DNA from: Isoetes taiwanensis
Lineage: Eukaryota > Streptophyta > Lycopodiopsida > Isoetales > Isoetaceae
Assembly: GCA_021234155.1 (NCBI GenBank)
Contig: JAJEKV010000025.1
Span: 7,330,531 to 7,394,530 of the forward strand
Direction: 5' to 3'
Length of the DNA stretch: 64,000 nucleotides
Every line of letters begins with the position of its first letter. Within the stretch, counting starts at the first letter, position 1. The position numbers and the translations under genes were made by a program. Below, one piece after another: positions 10,016 through 21,050 of this stretch. The notes under the pieces were generated by a model that was given only the letters and a program-made list of their open reading frames with translations, searched no databases and was not told where the DNA came from.

Positions 10016-10595
10016 CACATAACAACCAACACATAACAACCATTGACATTAACAACCAACACATAACTACCATTGACATTAATTAACACAACCATTGGGT
10101 CCAACACATCTAAATTAAAATCCCCCTTAAACACCCTTTGGTTTGGGTGCATATTCACACGGGGAGTGACGTAGGGCAGCGAGAGCCCTCATAATTGTAT
10201 TTTGCACGTACAAAATCAACACCATATAGTATTTCGCTTGAAATCTTATAGTATTTTGCGAATCTTGTTATACAGTATAGCAAATTTTGTACTTGCATAC
10301 CCCACAAATGAGGAACTTTACGTATGGTGTAGATTAAGGAATAAGGGGTGAATATGCCTATCCAACAGCTCTCGTTGCCCAGAGTCACCCCCCGTGTGAA
10401 TATGACCCAAACCAAAGGGGTTTTAGGGGGGATTTTAATTTAGATGTGTTGGACCCAATGGTTGTGTTAATTAATGTCAATGGTAGTTATGTGTTGGTTG
10501 TTAATGTCAATGGTTGTTATGTGTTGGTTGTTATGTGTTGGGGGATTTAATTTTTATATGTTGGAGGTTAATGGTTTGTGTTGCAAAAAAAAAAA
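10016..10595. mobile_element. Inverted-repeat MITE, copy 1
   Basis: Arms of about 150-170 bp at 10016-10190 and 10362-10560 are near-identical reverse complements. Shared blocks include cattgggtccaacacatcta, tttggtttgggt and cattgacattaa. The right arm continues through gttggaggttaatggtt to an A run at 10586. The left arm lacks this outer part. A third arm-like copy lies at 15389-15592. The spacer contains no protein-coding signal. Confidence 0.75.
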
Positions 10596-12540
10596 TTTAC
10601 AAAATACTTGCTAGGGTCTAATCTAGCAAATACTACACTTCAAGAACTAAACCTAGTTAGAAATTGAGAGGTTGTCTGTCCTGGTAATATCCAGGCCCAT
10701 ATCTTAACACTGGCCAAAGTATAAACAGAGGTATCAAAGTCCAAGTCAAGCTTAATTATGGATCATTAAATGGTGTTCCAGGTAGGGAGCTGAAATATCA
10801 AACCCCAAAACCCTGTTGTCATCATTTAAAGACCAACATAAATTTTATAAAGACTCTATGGATTTATGTACAACCAACATTGGTACCATAAACAAGGAGG
10901 TTGAGAATTCAAACCTCAGAGTACATGTCCCCTCTGTAGAGTTGTACTATCCTGTCTATGAATATTCCGTAACAGAAAAATTTACATGTCTAGTAGAGAG
11001 ATAAAAGAACAAACATAGGACTGCCCATCATTAAGTGATGTTTAACCAGGTAAGACAAAATAAAGCCTACAATCGGGAGCAGCATAAGTAGAGCCTTATA
11101 AATCTTAAACTCGTAGTCAGTGATGACTTTAAGGTGTGAAATTTCGTAAAGTTGCTATATTTTGCCATTTTCTAAAATCTGGATTCGATGGTTTACTAGG
11201 ATGCGTACGCTAAAGAACTTCATAAAATCGCCAAAATTTGATAATATTGCATCCCAATTATAGTAAATTTGCCAAATTAATGGACATTTTACAGTAAAAA
11301 CCTCAATTTTATGGTAAAACATCCAATTCTACTAAATTCATTTCTATAAAAATGTTGGAAAAATAGGAAACAATCGCCACCATTTCTATAGTTTAGAAGC
11401 AGCTGGAGGATGATAAAGTCATCACTGCTCGTAGTGTATTTAGTTATGATCGAACCAAGCCAAATCAGTAGCATAAAGTCACCAATGCAAGTATTCAAAT
11501 GACAAAGGTCAATTTATTTGATGGAGCTAGAAACCAGAGATTGTGTAATGTGAACAATCATGGAAATAAAAGCAATTACCTATTCAGACCGAGACAATGT
11601 TTTCAAAATTGTTTTTAGCTTTTTAATTTTTGAAACATACCACATTTCCAGTGGATATAGATAAGTAGACAAAATAAAATGCTGTGTAGAAAAAGCCTGT
11701 ACTAGTGTAATAATAAAGTATTCACCATTTCCAAAAACAGACTAAAATACTAAGTAGAGTAAAGAGATTTAAGCTGATCAGCAAAATGAAGAAAAAAGTT
11801 TCGAGGTGCAGACAGTCTGATCTGCTCCATATTTCAGTAATATTCCACCATTTTGTAAAGCTCACAAATAACAAAGGTAGGTTTGTCGTGTTACCTGCAG
11901 CCAAACCAATCATACGTTAGTGAAAGAGGGTAAGCATGAAGCAGCTAGCAGGTAAGCGAAAACAAACCATGTTTTTATCCTTTTCCTTAGAGTTAGAGCA
12001 ATATACCAATAAAAGTATCATAATAGGCCCACTCCCTTTATCAAATAGAATACAGGTATCAAATGGAGGTGAGACCAAAAATAGTAAAAGCATGAGGCTT
12101 TGGAAACAACCTGGTAGCATAATAGCATAAAATGTAGCCCATTATACATCTTCTTACACCTTAGTAATGTATAACGAGCGACTCAGATACAAGACACAAA
12201 CTGATTTGTTAAACTGTCCATCCGTAATTATAGTTATAATCATGTCCAATGAAGTAGTGACATAACTGGATAATCCATTAATCATGGGTAATATCAGCAA
12301 AAGGATGAAGTATAGGCATAACAACGGCTGTAAGCATTATAACCAGAATGTTCTGGTACCAAGCTTACCATAAACTAACATAATCCTTGATACTGTTCAT
12401 TAAAAATCAGCAAAAAGATGAAAGTCTTAAGCCTATTTATAAGAAACATGAACTGTTTTTTCATTATAGATTCAGAAACCCTACTAGGTTTACTGTGCCC
12501 CACGCATTATAAAGAAGGTCCAGAAATAAGAATCAAACAG
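10596..12540. other. Non-coding stretch, nothing recognised
   Basis: AT-rich sequence with only short open frames of biased composition. It could be ancient intron or intergenic DNA; no splice-linked exons were identified. Confidence 0.35.
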
Positions 12541-12744
12541 TCATAGGTGAAGAGTGACCTCATTTTGATCGCCATCCAAGTTAGTCGTGGCCTCAGAGTT
12601 GGCATTTATGTCAAACAAAGCTGAATTGTTGTAAACCGGTTCAGCGGTCTCCAAGTTGGAGCCATGCATTGCAGCATTTCGTATCAAACACCTTTTGATA
12701 ATGTTGGCAGCATGTGCATTTCTATTCTGGTTAGGCTGAGACAT
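12541..12744 (-). CDS. Possible terminal exon of an unidentified gene
   Basis: The minus-strand frame reads MSQPNQNRNAHAANIIKRCL and ends DGDQNEVTLHL with a TGA stop at 12541 (67 residues). Its composition is protein-like and hydrophilic, unlike the surrounding AT-rich DNA. The atgtctcag at 12744-12736 could be a start or hide a splice acceptor. No family was recognised and no neighbouring exons could be tied to it. Confidence 0.25.
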   Translation of the reverse strand: MSQPNQNRNAHAANIIKRCLIRNAAMHGSNLETAEPVYNNSALFDINANSEATTNLDGDQNEVTLHL

Positions 12745-13141
12745 TCTTCTTGGTGCAAGAGGAGTTCCTCTACAAATTTCTTGAGCCAGGAGGACGCCCC
12801 GGACCCCGTTTAGGACCCATGCTCGTACAAGATAGGAAGACACAAAGGGCGCTAAAAAATGTCTCAAATGTTCTGATATCATGGGATAGTAAATTTTTTG
12901 AGAAAACAGAGCAGTTGGTGTGCTCCCATATGGACTTCCCGCTTAAAATACAGTCATTAAAGTAATATCTACCCAAAATCATGTGGGGTGTACTATGTTC
13001 AGAGATATACTGTCCCCTGAATCTATAGTGTCATACTAAGTGGTAGCCATACTACTAACTTAGGAATTCAGCTTTACACGAAGTTCATGCAAAAGGGTAA
13101 AACACACACGTGACTTCATAGTTCAAGGTGTATTGGAACCT
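12745..13141. other. Non-coding stretch, nothing recognised
   Basis: Overlapping short open frames on both strands around 12750-12980 show no recognisable domain. Confidence 0.35.
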
Positions 13142-14440
13142 CTGCCCTAAGTTAACAGGACCATGGTCATTGTCAAGTAGGAAGTAAATTAAAGGAGATC
13201 AACAAAATAATTAATTATTAATACCGAAAGAGTTAACCAAACCAGTAATGCATTTTTGCCAGGTAGCATAAATCTCTATTTGGCTGTATGTTGACCCTAG
13301 ATCTGCTGCATGACAAGTGTAGTGGAAAGGAATGCAGAATGACATTAATTTGATTGTGTCAGATATCCAGTCTAGGTCTCAGGCAGAAGTGGACCAAATA
13401 ATTAGCAAAAAATTAGGTCTGCTTAAATGTTATAACAACAAAGGTTCAGCATGCCCTATTGGCATCAATTCAGCATGGGTTGAACTACCCCTATACATTT
13501 GGTGAGTCCAATTATTGCCAATATGTATCATGTCTAGCTACAACATTTCCCAGTATAGCAAAAGAAATTAGTTAGGCCTATATCAGACTGCGTGCTACCA
13601 GGAATCTCATACCATGGCAACCAGTGTTGGCCCAAGCAATTAGGGTCCAAAGTATTGGTGCATATTGAAACCTATAACCAATTATCTCATACTGGAGCAG
13701 GTTAACCATTAGTGGTAGTCAGTGATAAAATTCAAGAGTAAATTCAAGTGCCAAAGTTGTTTAATACCCAGGACCAAATTAATCAAATAGTCACAAAGAC
13801 CAAACCACTGCCCTAAGTTGGCAAGACCATGGTCTTTGTTAAGTAAGAAGTAGATTAAAGAGGATCCACACGAGAATTATTAATTAATACCCGCAGAGAA
13901 AACCAGTATTGCAAGTTTGCTAGGAAGCCTAAATTGTTATTTGGCTGCATGATGACCCTAAATCAGTTGAATGACAAGTGTAGTGGAAAGGGAAAAACCA
14001 CCATGATTTAGTAGTGTCAGATATCCTGTGCAGGTCTCTGGCCGAAATGGACCAAATTATTTTGCTAAATAAAAGGCCTGCATAAATGTTAAATCAACAA
14101 GGGTTCAGTTTGCACTATTGGCATCCATTCAACAAGGGTTGAACTAACCTTAGAAAATAGGTGAATCCAACTTATGCAAATATGTATTAAGTCTAGCCAC
14201 CACAAATCTCAGTATATTGCCAGGAATTGGTCAGACATACCACAAACTGAGTGCAATCAGGGATCTATAGCATCCAAAGTTGGCTCAAACTAAAGGGGAC
14301 CAAAATCATGGTGTACAGTAGAACCTATTACAATATGCCTCATACATGAGCATGTTATCCCCTAGTTATAGAAGTCAATTAAAAAATGCAAGAGTAAATT
14401 CCAGTCCCAAAGCAAATTATCATCAAGAACCCAATTATTC
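13142..14440. repeat. Ancient tandem duplication, about 666-bp unit, two copies
   Basis: Unit 1 starts ctgccctaagttaacagga at 13142 and unit 2 starts ctgccctaagttggcaaga at 13808. The two stay collinear through cc-atggtc-ttgt, attaattaataccc, tttggctg-atg-tgaccct, gacaagtgtagtggaaagg, gtgtcagatatcc and caagagtaaattc. They are clearly diverged by many substitutions and small gaps. No coding frame survives in either copy. Confidence 0.85.
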
Positions 14441-14586
14441 AGATTTCTTTGTGTTTTTGTACGCTTTTCACTAAGGTTTTCCTATGATTTCATGATGTAT
14501 TCAAATGGATGTACTAATGCGTACATCTAGAGTGCACCATTTCTGAGCCATTGATTTTAGCCTTTTTTTTCCAATGGTCAACAACC

Positions 14587-14740
14587 AATGGCTCACAACA
14601 AAAGCCCTTTTTTTGTGCGTGTGGTGCATAATGGTCAACAATCAATGGCTCACAACAAAAGCCCTTTTTTTGTGCGTGTGGTGCATAATGGTCATCAACC
14701 AATGGCTCACAACAAAAGCCCTCTTTTTGTGGGCTTGAAG
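14587..14740. repeat. 57-bp tandem repeat, three copies, open on both strands
   Basis: The phrase aatggctcacaacaaaagcc recurs at 14587, 14644 and 14701, a period of exactly 57 bp (19 codons). The period keeps frames open in both directions: 19-residue repeats with KKGFCCEPL on the minus strand and MAHNKSPFFVRVVHNG on the plus strand. This is probably a minisatellite rather than a gene. Confidence 0.8.
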
Positions 14741-14786
14741 GGCGCATGTAGTGCAGTTTCCCCGCCGGCAACACATTTCTTATCAT

Positions 14787-15388
14787 AACTTTTGATCTAG
14801 AGCTCTGTTTGAGATGATTTTTATTGCTGTGGAAAGCTCTCTCCGAGATCTTCTTGATGGTGTATGATATGGATATGTTTGATTAAGTTATCTATGTTAA
14901 AACAGCAATTTCTCGGCCGGGTTTGGTAGGCTTTCACATCCTACCAGCTGATTAATACAGGATTGCGCTATTGGATATTGTTTTATGGCTCATTCCGAAT
15001 GAAGCTTGCAAAAAATTACTATGCATTTTTAGATTTTGAGGCAATTATTAAGCAAATTCCAAGGCTTCTAGATCCTTGTGCTAACAAGCAGAAAAGTTTC
15101 CCACTTTGGTTTCTCACCACAAGAATCCATGGAGGCCAAAGTTAAATTCCAGTTGAAAAATGTTTGTGTATGGGTGTTGCAAACTTTATGACTTTTAGAA
15201 TAATGGGATCAATCCGCTCTATCTTTATGGTAACTTTTACTTATGTTCTATTTGTTTTATCGTGATGAAATTCAAAAGCTACAGGTGATGAAAGCCTCAA
15301 ATGAATTCTAGTTTTTTTCTGCTTTGAATTCTAAAATTTTTGTCACACCGGGGGGGAGGGGGGGACGTCCCTAAGGCCCCGAAGGGGC
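14787..15388. other. Non-coding stretch with a GC hairpin at its end
   Basis: No gene recognised. Bases 15376-15390 read ggccccgaaggggcc, a tight hairpin directly before a T run, at the border with the repeat copy at 15389. Confidence 0.4.
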
Positions 15389-15592
15389 CAAATTTTTTTT
15401 TTTGCAACACAAACCATTAACCTCCAACATATAAAAATTAAATCCCCCAACACATAACAACCAACACATAACAACCATTGACATTAACAACTAACACATA
15501 ACTACCATTGACATTATAATTAACACAACCATTGGGTCCAACACATTTAAATTAAAATCCCCCTTAAACCCCCTTTGGTTTGGGTGCATATG
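15389..15592 (+). mobile_element. Solo arm of the 10.0-kb inverted-repeat element
   Basis: From the T run and gcaacacaaaccattaacct to tttggtttgggtgcata this matches the complement of the right arm at 10362-10595 almost base for base. A partner arm is not present nearby, so it is a truncated or single-ended copy. Confidence 0.75.
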
Positions 15593-16191
15593 AATGAATA
15601 ACTTAACTATGTTCACAGTCTGTAATCTTATAGCAGTCTACATTATTTTCTTTCACTGTAATAACATTATACTAGCAGACATTAGCATTCATTAACCAAA
15701 GCATCATAGATTAGAGAAGTACAACAGATAATAAACAGAATATTTGTATTAATATGAAATGTGTTACATAAACTCAGTTCCAATAAGACAGTACAAACTT
15801 TATAACTAAAGTGTGTCACAGAAATGCCTGTGATCCCTAAAATTGTAAAAAAAATACTCTTGAACACTACATGTCGTCAAAGCCTTCATCATTCTCCTTT
15901 TCTTAACCTGTAAGAATCGTATTCAGCAAGCTATTAGGATGAAAACTACATTTATGTGAAAAGGAAGACAACTTGAGTCAGGATTACATATTTCAGCGAA
16001 AATATCATGTATTAGTAAGTCAGGGTTTACAAAAAGACCATTTCTTCCTGGTCTGAGTACGTGAGAGGCCAGTGGCCGTTTCCATATCATATATTATAAC
16101 AAAAAACTTTCAACCAAAAAAAAAAAAAAAAAAGAACAAGAAAAAATCCACTAAGTTAAGCACAAGGAAAATGGCTTCTTCATGGAAAAAG
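15593..16191. other. Non-coding stretch, nothing recognised
   Basis: AT-rich; includes a 19-base A run at 16113-16131 that may be a retroposed tail. Confidence 0.35.
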
Positions 16192-16476
16192 CTACTCGGG
16201 GCAATTTTCACAGACAACAAATGGGATTCGAATCTCCCAAAGACACCACCTTCCATGATGTTTCACATGGATAAGCTCCACATGTGCTCTCTGCTGGAAA
16301 GGAGCTTGCTCAGCCCATGCAATCAGCTCAACCTCCACAAAAACTTCTTCCATAGACATGTAACCGAGAATAACCCTTTGGCTAATACTAGCATGGAAAC
16401 TTCTGTGTTGGAGCTCAACAACCTCGGCCGATTCAATGGTTAGGCTGCTGGAAGATGAGCATGCTGCCACAGCCAT
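16192..16476 (-). other. Region open on both strands, unidentified
   Basis: Both strands are open for about 285 bases. The minus frame is MAVAACSSSSSLTIES to VVCENCPE (94 residues). The plus frame runs MASSWKKLLGAIFTDNKW to LNNLGRFNG. The GC content is higher than in the flanks. Neither frame was recognised. It could be a captured exon or a decayed gene piece. Confidence 0.25.
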
Positions 16477-16791
16477 ACCTGAATCCTCGCTAGAAGAGGA
16501 GTGGAATATACTTATTTTGAATTAGAAGATTTTTTGACAAAACGAAACCCTGCCTGTGAAATCCGGCCGCCTTGCCAACTGTTTGTTTCCTGGCTTTTAT
16601 AATTTTCATAAAGCACATGGAAATATAGGCATATCTAGCATTCCATAGATGCAACTTCCCTCTATGAATCTGGTAGAAAATAAATTCAGAGCTCCAACCA
16701 CAGTTCGATCTGATCAACACTAATAATATTTTTTATCGCTTTTCGCTTCTTTCTTCTTCTCTTTCTTTTTTGTTGTTCTTTCCCAAAAGTT

Positions 16792-16792
<1 letters not shown>

Positions 16793-16835
<43 letters not shown>
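16793..16835. repeat. Trinucleotide microsatellite (AAT)n
   Basis: About 14 uninterrupted aat units. Confidence 0.95.
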
Positions 16836-16836
<1 letters not shown>

Positions 16837-16904
16837 GTCCACGGGAAGTCGGAGCTTATGGGACAATTTACAACACACCCAGATAATACTTGCCAACACA
16901 ATCA

Positions 16905-19209
16905 TAAATTAGAATCAAACTCCTACTAACTTAGCCTAGAGTAACTTTTTTTCATTTTTGTCTCTGATGACGTGCATATTTACTGTGCTATAGTAGCTCC
17001 CCCACAGTCATGAATATGCTTTGGAGCAATTTCATGAGGTGATCCAACTTACTAGGTCTCCAGTATATGAATTTTCCTGCTACTTCAATTTCTATGTCCC
17101 CAGCATCTCCAATCTCATATGTACTAGGCCTTCAAATGTTGCGCTCCTACTCCAAAAGATTAGAATCTACACATGCCCAAAAGAAATATTTGTAATTAAT
17201 AATTTTAATTGCCTGAACACAGGCAACACAGCTTTGTGAGGAATGAAATCTTGGCGCTCACACTGCGCTTGCGGCTAGGATGGCAACAGGGAAAGGAGGC
17301 TGCCCTCCTCTCATCTCTTTCTGGTGCTGCTGCAGATCCTCTTGCAGATCAGAGCTTGTGATCCGGTGCTAGTGGGGTTTGTCAATGCTCCAAATGATTT
17401 TCTTCTTCAAAGAAATTGCAGATTTGATTCTGAAGTAGCTTCAAGGCGGTCTTTTGAATTCGGCTTGGTAGCATTTTAGAAAGAATATTGACTTGTTATG
17501 AAAATTACACCAAAAGGGCATGGAGTCTATAAGGTGGAGTGGAATTGAAGCAAAATTCATAAAGAAAGCAGTTTCGGGTCTTTTAGGCAGTCTTTTTAGT
17601 CGAATCTTCTGACCATTTGGTTTTTCCCCTCCTCTTGCTCTTTCTTGCTAGCGGAAAGATCTAGGAATGTTTTCTTGGAAGGAGCAGAGTAAATTCTTGA
17701 TCTTAAATTTACAGTTTTAAAACAGGATGTCAGATTATTTGGGATTGCCGAGCCAGGGATTTGATTGTGTCCAGGAAGACACTTCCATATCAAGACCAGA
17801 TATCACGAGCTAGAATTTAGGGAGAGTTCTGGTGGCTGGGCTGTGTGTCTAGCCTATTACAGGTTGGCTGACTGGCGCACAATGCAGCTTTCTATTTAAT
17901 CTCACATTTAGTTGTAAAGCTGCTGATATTCTATCGTAGTCTGAAGCATATTTGCTTCTCTAAGCAGTGCGGGAGATTGTTCAGGTTACTCCACATCTCT
18001 CTTCTCTTCATCTATTTTTGCAAGAGGTTTTCTTAGAGCATTCCAGATTTGTTTATAGCTTTGTAGAAAATGGGCATTTGGCTCCTATAGTATTCTGTTT
18101 AAATTGGAAGATGTTAATACTGTATACTGGTCAGACAAAAGAAGAAGTTGAGAGAGGCTCATGTGTACTTTAGTTACAGACATGATTATGATCCAGATGG
18201 GATCCATTGTACTTAAATTATATCTGATCCATGAGGGATTCCTATCCGATCAATACAATAACGTCTTACTTTCAAAAAAAGAAAAGGGGAGGGGGGATTT
18301 GCATACTTGAGATGAAATGAACTAAGCATCTTAAATTGAAATTACTAGAATAATGTGCGGGTTCGTTCTCACTTGATGAGGGTACATCTTCTTTATTATT
18401 TTTGGCATTGAACTACTTGATCTGTGCAATTTCATCTTCCATTGCTTGAACAAGAGCAAGGGTAGAAGGAACATTTATTGTAGTCATGAAACGATCTGTG
18501 GCATCATCGTCATCTCATGATCATTCACATCAGTGAAATCTAGCTTGGTAGAAAACTACGAATAAAGGCAAGGTTTACTTACCAGCAGCTTCAATATTTT
18601 TTGGTGTTCGTGCTTCTTGACCCTATAAGAATCTGAACACAAATAAAACATGCCAGGACGCTATAAAAAACATTACATCGTGGATGCATATATGTATATA
18701 ACTGTACATTTCAAGTACATTTCAATTCCTCAATGCAAGAACAACATTGATAATTTCATGTATATAAACGCACAAACATGGTTGTGAACTCGTATAGAAT
18801 TTCTTTTGCACTCTAACCCATGAAAATGTACATTCAAAGTATATTCCAATTCCTTGATGCTAGACCAAAAGGAAAAATGCCAATTGGTAATTATATGTAG
18901 ATAAATGTACGGACATGGTTATGAAGTCTTATACAAAAATTTTCTTGTACTCTAATCCATGAAAATGTATCTACACATTTAATTGAGTCTCACATTTTTC
19001 TTTTTTTTGTTCACGCTTCTATTTTTTCTCCGCCGCAATAGAAATGCATCTCTATTTGACACGTGATTCCACAGGTTTCTCCGCCGCCTTTTTCAAAGTG
19101 TATGCAGCTGTGAATTCCAGAGGTTTCTCCGGAGCTTTCTTCGCTTCAATTGCAGACGCTCCACAACCCGCCTGCCAATCCCTTGAATAATCCATTGAAG
19201 GGGAGGTTA
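16905..19209. other. Non-coding stretch with a local tandem duplication
   Basis: At 18695-18966 two diverged units of about 130 bp share aattcct-gatgc, catggttatgaa and actctaa-ccatgaaaatgta. An A run at 18275 (ctttcaaaaaaag) may be a retro-tail. The phrase caggtttctccgccgcc recurs near 19070 and 19123. No gene was recognised. Confidence 0.4.
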
Positions 19210-19693
19210 ACCTCCTCATCATCCTTTCCTTGCTGAAATATGTTCATGGGTAATGAATCAGAAGATTCAAAGCCTGGCGCATACATCAAACCCAGTTTGT
19301 TTTTGCAGCTGAGTCTAGAATCCGACCCAAATCTTCTACCCCAGAATAGTCTGCAATGCAGTCGTAATCGAGCACAGACTCTAGATCCGGCGAAAAGGGG
19401 CACAAGCTAAAGGGCTCAAAATGCAGTCTAAATTTGGAAGAAAACCTTCAATGCGGCAGCACAATCTCGTCAATTCTGTCGTTGGCAGCGTCTGCCAGGA
19501 GTGCGGGGAAAATTCTACAGCTGCAACTCTATGCCGGATCGTCCTCCAGCGATATCATGCTCTTCAAAATGCCAGAGCTCGAATTGACAGGAGCATTTCA
19601 AAAATTCGGAGATCAGGAGCGATTAAATTGCTCCTAATTCTAAACGATAATGTCTATTCCGCTCACCAAGATCATAAGATCAGAATATGGTAG
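19210..19693 (+). pseudogene. JINGUBANG-like WD40 gene fragment, frameshifted
   Basis: The end of the fragment reads SGAIKLLLILNDNVYSAHQD and then HKIRIW, a motif typical of plant JINGUBANG-type seven-bladed WD40 proteins (known-family resemblance). The segment before it, YAGSSSSDIMLFKMPELEL, is in another frame: the first is in the frame of 19434-19637, the second in that of 19421-19693. At least one frameshift therefore lies near 19600-19615. The homology stops abruptly at the tryptophan codon before 19694, where a methyltransferase fragment on the opposite strand begins. Only part of the expected 400-residue protein is present. It looks like a captured or retained gene piece rather than a working gene. 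Confidence 0.55.
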
Positions 19694-19711
19694 AGATCGG
19701 AAGATGTTCCA

Positions 19712-19880
19712 GCTTAGATACTGCCTGAGGAAGATCTGTAAGTACAAATTTAGCTCCTAATCTAGCTGCCAGAAGCCCAACATGTCCTATTTCCCCATAG
19801 TTTTCTTCGAGATACCATGAAAGAGCCATGATAGCAGGCCACAGCTGAAAACTAAAGCCTTTTGAGGGCAACTGGGACAT
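19712..19880 (-). pseudogene. Methyltransferase family 16 gene fragment with internal deletion
   Basis: The minus-strand frame reads FSFQLWPAIMALSWYLEENY and then GLLAARLGAKFVLTDLPQAV. This is the W-P-x-x-x-L-S-x-Y-L-E and A-A-x-L-G-A-x-V-x-L-T-D pattern of METTL21/FAM86-like lysine methyltransferases (PF10294 type). The ELGAG glycine motif that binds S-adenosylmethionine should lie between them and is missing, so about a dozen codons are deleted. The fragment ends at VSKLE, next to the WD40 fragment in the opposite direction. Its upstream end runs into the GC hairpin. It cannot encode an active enzyme. Confidence 0.6.
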
Positions 19881-20643
19881 GATTTCATTATGTATGGTGG
19901 CATGGCCACCGGGACCACATTCCGGTGTGGACGGTGGGGCCCCGCGACCGGCGGCAGCGGGGAGCGGGTCACCGGCCACACCGGAATGTGGGACCGGTGG
20001 TCGTGCCACCACAACATGGAAATTGGGACCATTTTTTTTTTCCCTTGGCGGAGCCCTGCAATCGGCGGCTATGGCGGCCACGGCTCATCTTCTGGCGCTC
20101 AACTATGGCGCTCAGCAGAATCGGCATCAGAATCGTCTATTCTTGAGATAAAGCGAGATATAGTGATTTTTTTATGGTTTTTGAGCTAGAGTTAACTCTT
20201 TCAGAGCAATCGTCGTCTGTTTGTCCATCTTTCAGAGAAATCGTCGCATGCTTGAGCTCTATACAGAATGTGAAGCCGGCGCACAATCCATGGCTAAAAC
20301 TTGGAGATAAAGGGCTATGGAGGAAACTCTCTAGGTTCTTTCGAGCCATTTCACTTCTGGCTTTCTTTCTAGGTATGTAGTCGCCAGATTCCTCGTTTCT
20401 TGCTTAACCTAGTGTTTTTGCTTCAGGTTTTTGTGCTTTTGTTCAGATCTGTAAATCTTTTGTTCTTCATTCGACATTTTTGTCACTCCACGGCCGAACG
20501 AAGCAACTAGACATGCGGGAGCGGGAGTAGGAGTCGTGCAATCATTCATGCCCTTGCATGCCTGCCATTTACCCCTCAGCCTGAATTGGAAGCACATATA
20601 AAAAGAGGCTTCGTGTTCAAGGTTTCTACTCTGTTTTGCCATC

Positions 20644-20833
20644 GTATATAAACCTTAGAAGCTCCGGCAATGGCAACGGAACCTGTCGATGATTATTCTG
20701 TTGTAGGTAAGCAGGTTGTTCTTAATCCCACTGTTTTAACAGATCTTTTGCCTGGAACCCAACATTTCATTTATTTGCTTGCTTTTTATTTTTGTTTTCA
20801 GTTGCTCCCAAGAAATTTGGAGCGTCATTTTGA
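20644..20833 (+). pseudogene. First-exon-like gene fragment with one intron
   Basis: TATA-like tatataaacc at 20645 is followed by ATG at 20670 and the frame MATEPVDDYSVV, a gtaagc donor at 20705, a T-rich tract ending in tttcag at about 20801, and an in-phase continuation VAPKKFGASF then TGA. Spliced this gives only 22 residues. It looks like a captured promoter plus first exon of some gene, since the stop comes immediately before the SINE-like sequence at 20834. The parent gene was not recognised. Confidence 0.3.
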
Positions 20834-21050
20834 TGAGTAGAGATATGCCACAGCCGGATCTTTGACATGATACCTTCTCGGATTTGTGGGTTCAAATCCC
20901 ACAGTAGTTAGAGCTCTAACCGGTTGTAGCCTGTAAGACTTGCTCTGCACGGAATTGGCTTCCCACTTTCCATTCCGGATTGTAGGGAATGCCAGGTGGC
21001 AACACATAATTCATCTTCCGACAAAAAATGGGACCCAATTTCCATGTTGT
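20834..21050 (+). mobile_element. SINE-like unit, family B, with tRNA head
   Basis: An A-box-like TGCCACAGCCGG at 20846-20857 and a B box GGTTCAAATCC at 20889-20899 lie 43 bp apart. The B box sits in a perfect T-arm (GTGGG, TTCAAAT, CCCAC at 20886-20902). The body (accggttgtag, ccattccggattgtagg, gccaggtggcaacaca, tttccatgttgt) is shared with 62565-62720, where the tRNA head is absent. It may be a SINE, or a tRNA-like insertion within the larger foldback element. Confidence 0.5.

Larger units (their letters stand above)
19886..21050. mobile_element. Composite foldback element, locus 1 (hairpin plus inverted terminal repeats)
   Basis: A GC-rich hairpin (arms 19896-19930 and 19976-20010, 31 of 35 positions paired) is followed at 20011 by acaacatggaaattggg plus a T run. 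The exact complement of that repeat ends the unit at 21021-21050. The interior has a first-exon-like piece and a tRNA-derived head (separate entries). Bases 20090-20165 (tggcgctcaactatgg, then attcttgag) resemble the 102-bp repeat unit of locus 2 at 61490-62720. The same order of parts at two loci supports a mobile element, but the true termini and target duplications were not found. Confidence 0.55.

Noticed and set aside
14587-14740. CRISPR-like array
   Set aside because: The repeats are contiguous with no unique spacers, and the genome is eukaryotic.
15376-15402. Rho-independent-type terminator (GC hairpin plus T run)
   Set aside because: Such terminators are bacterial; here the T run is the border of a repeat copy.
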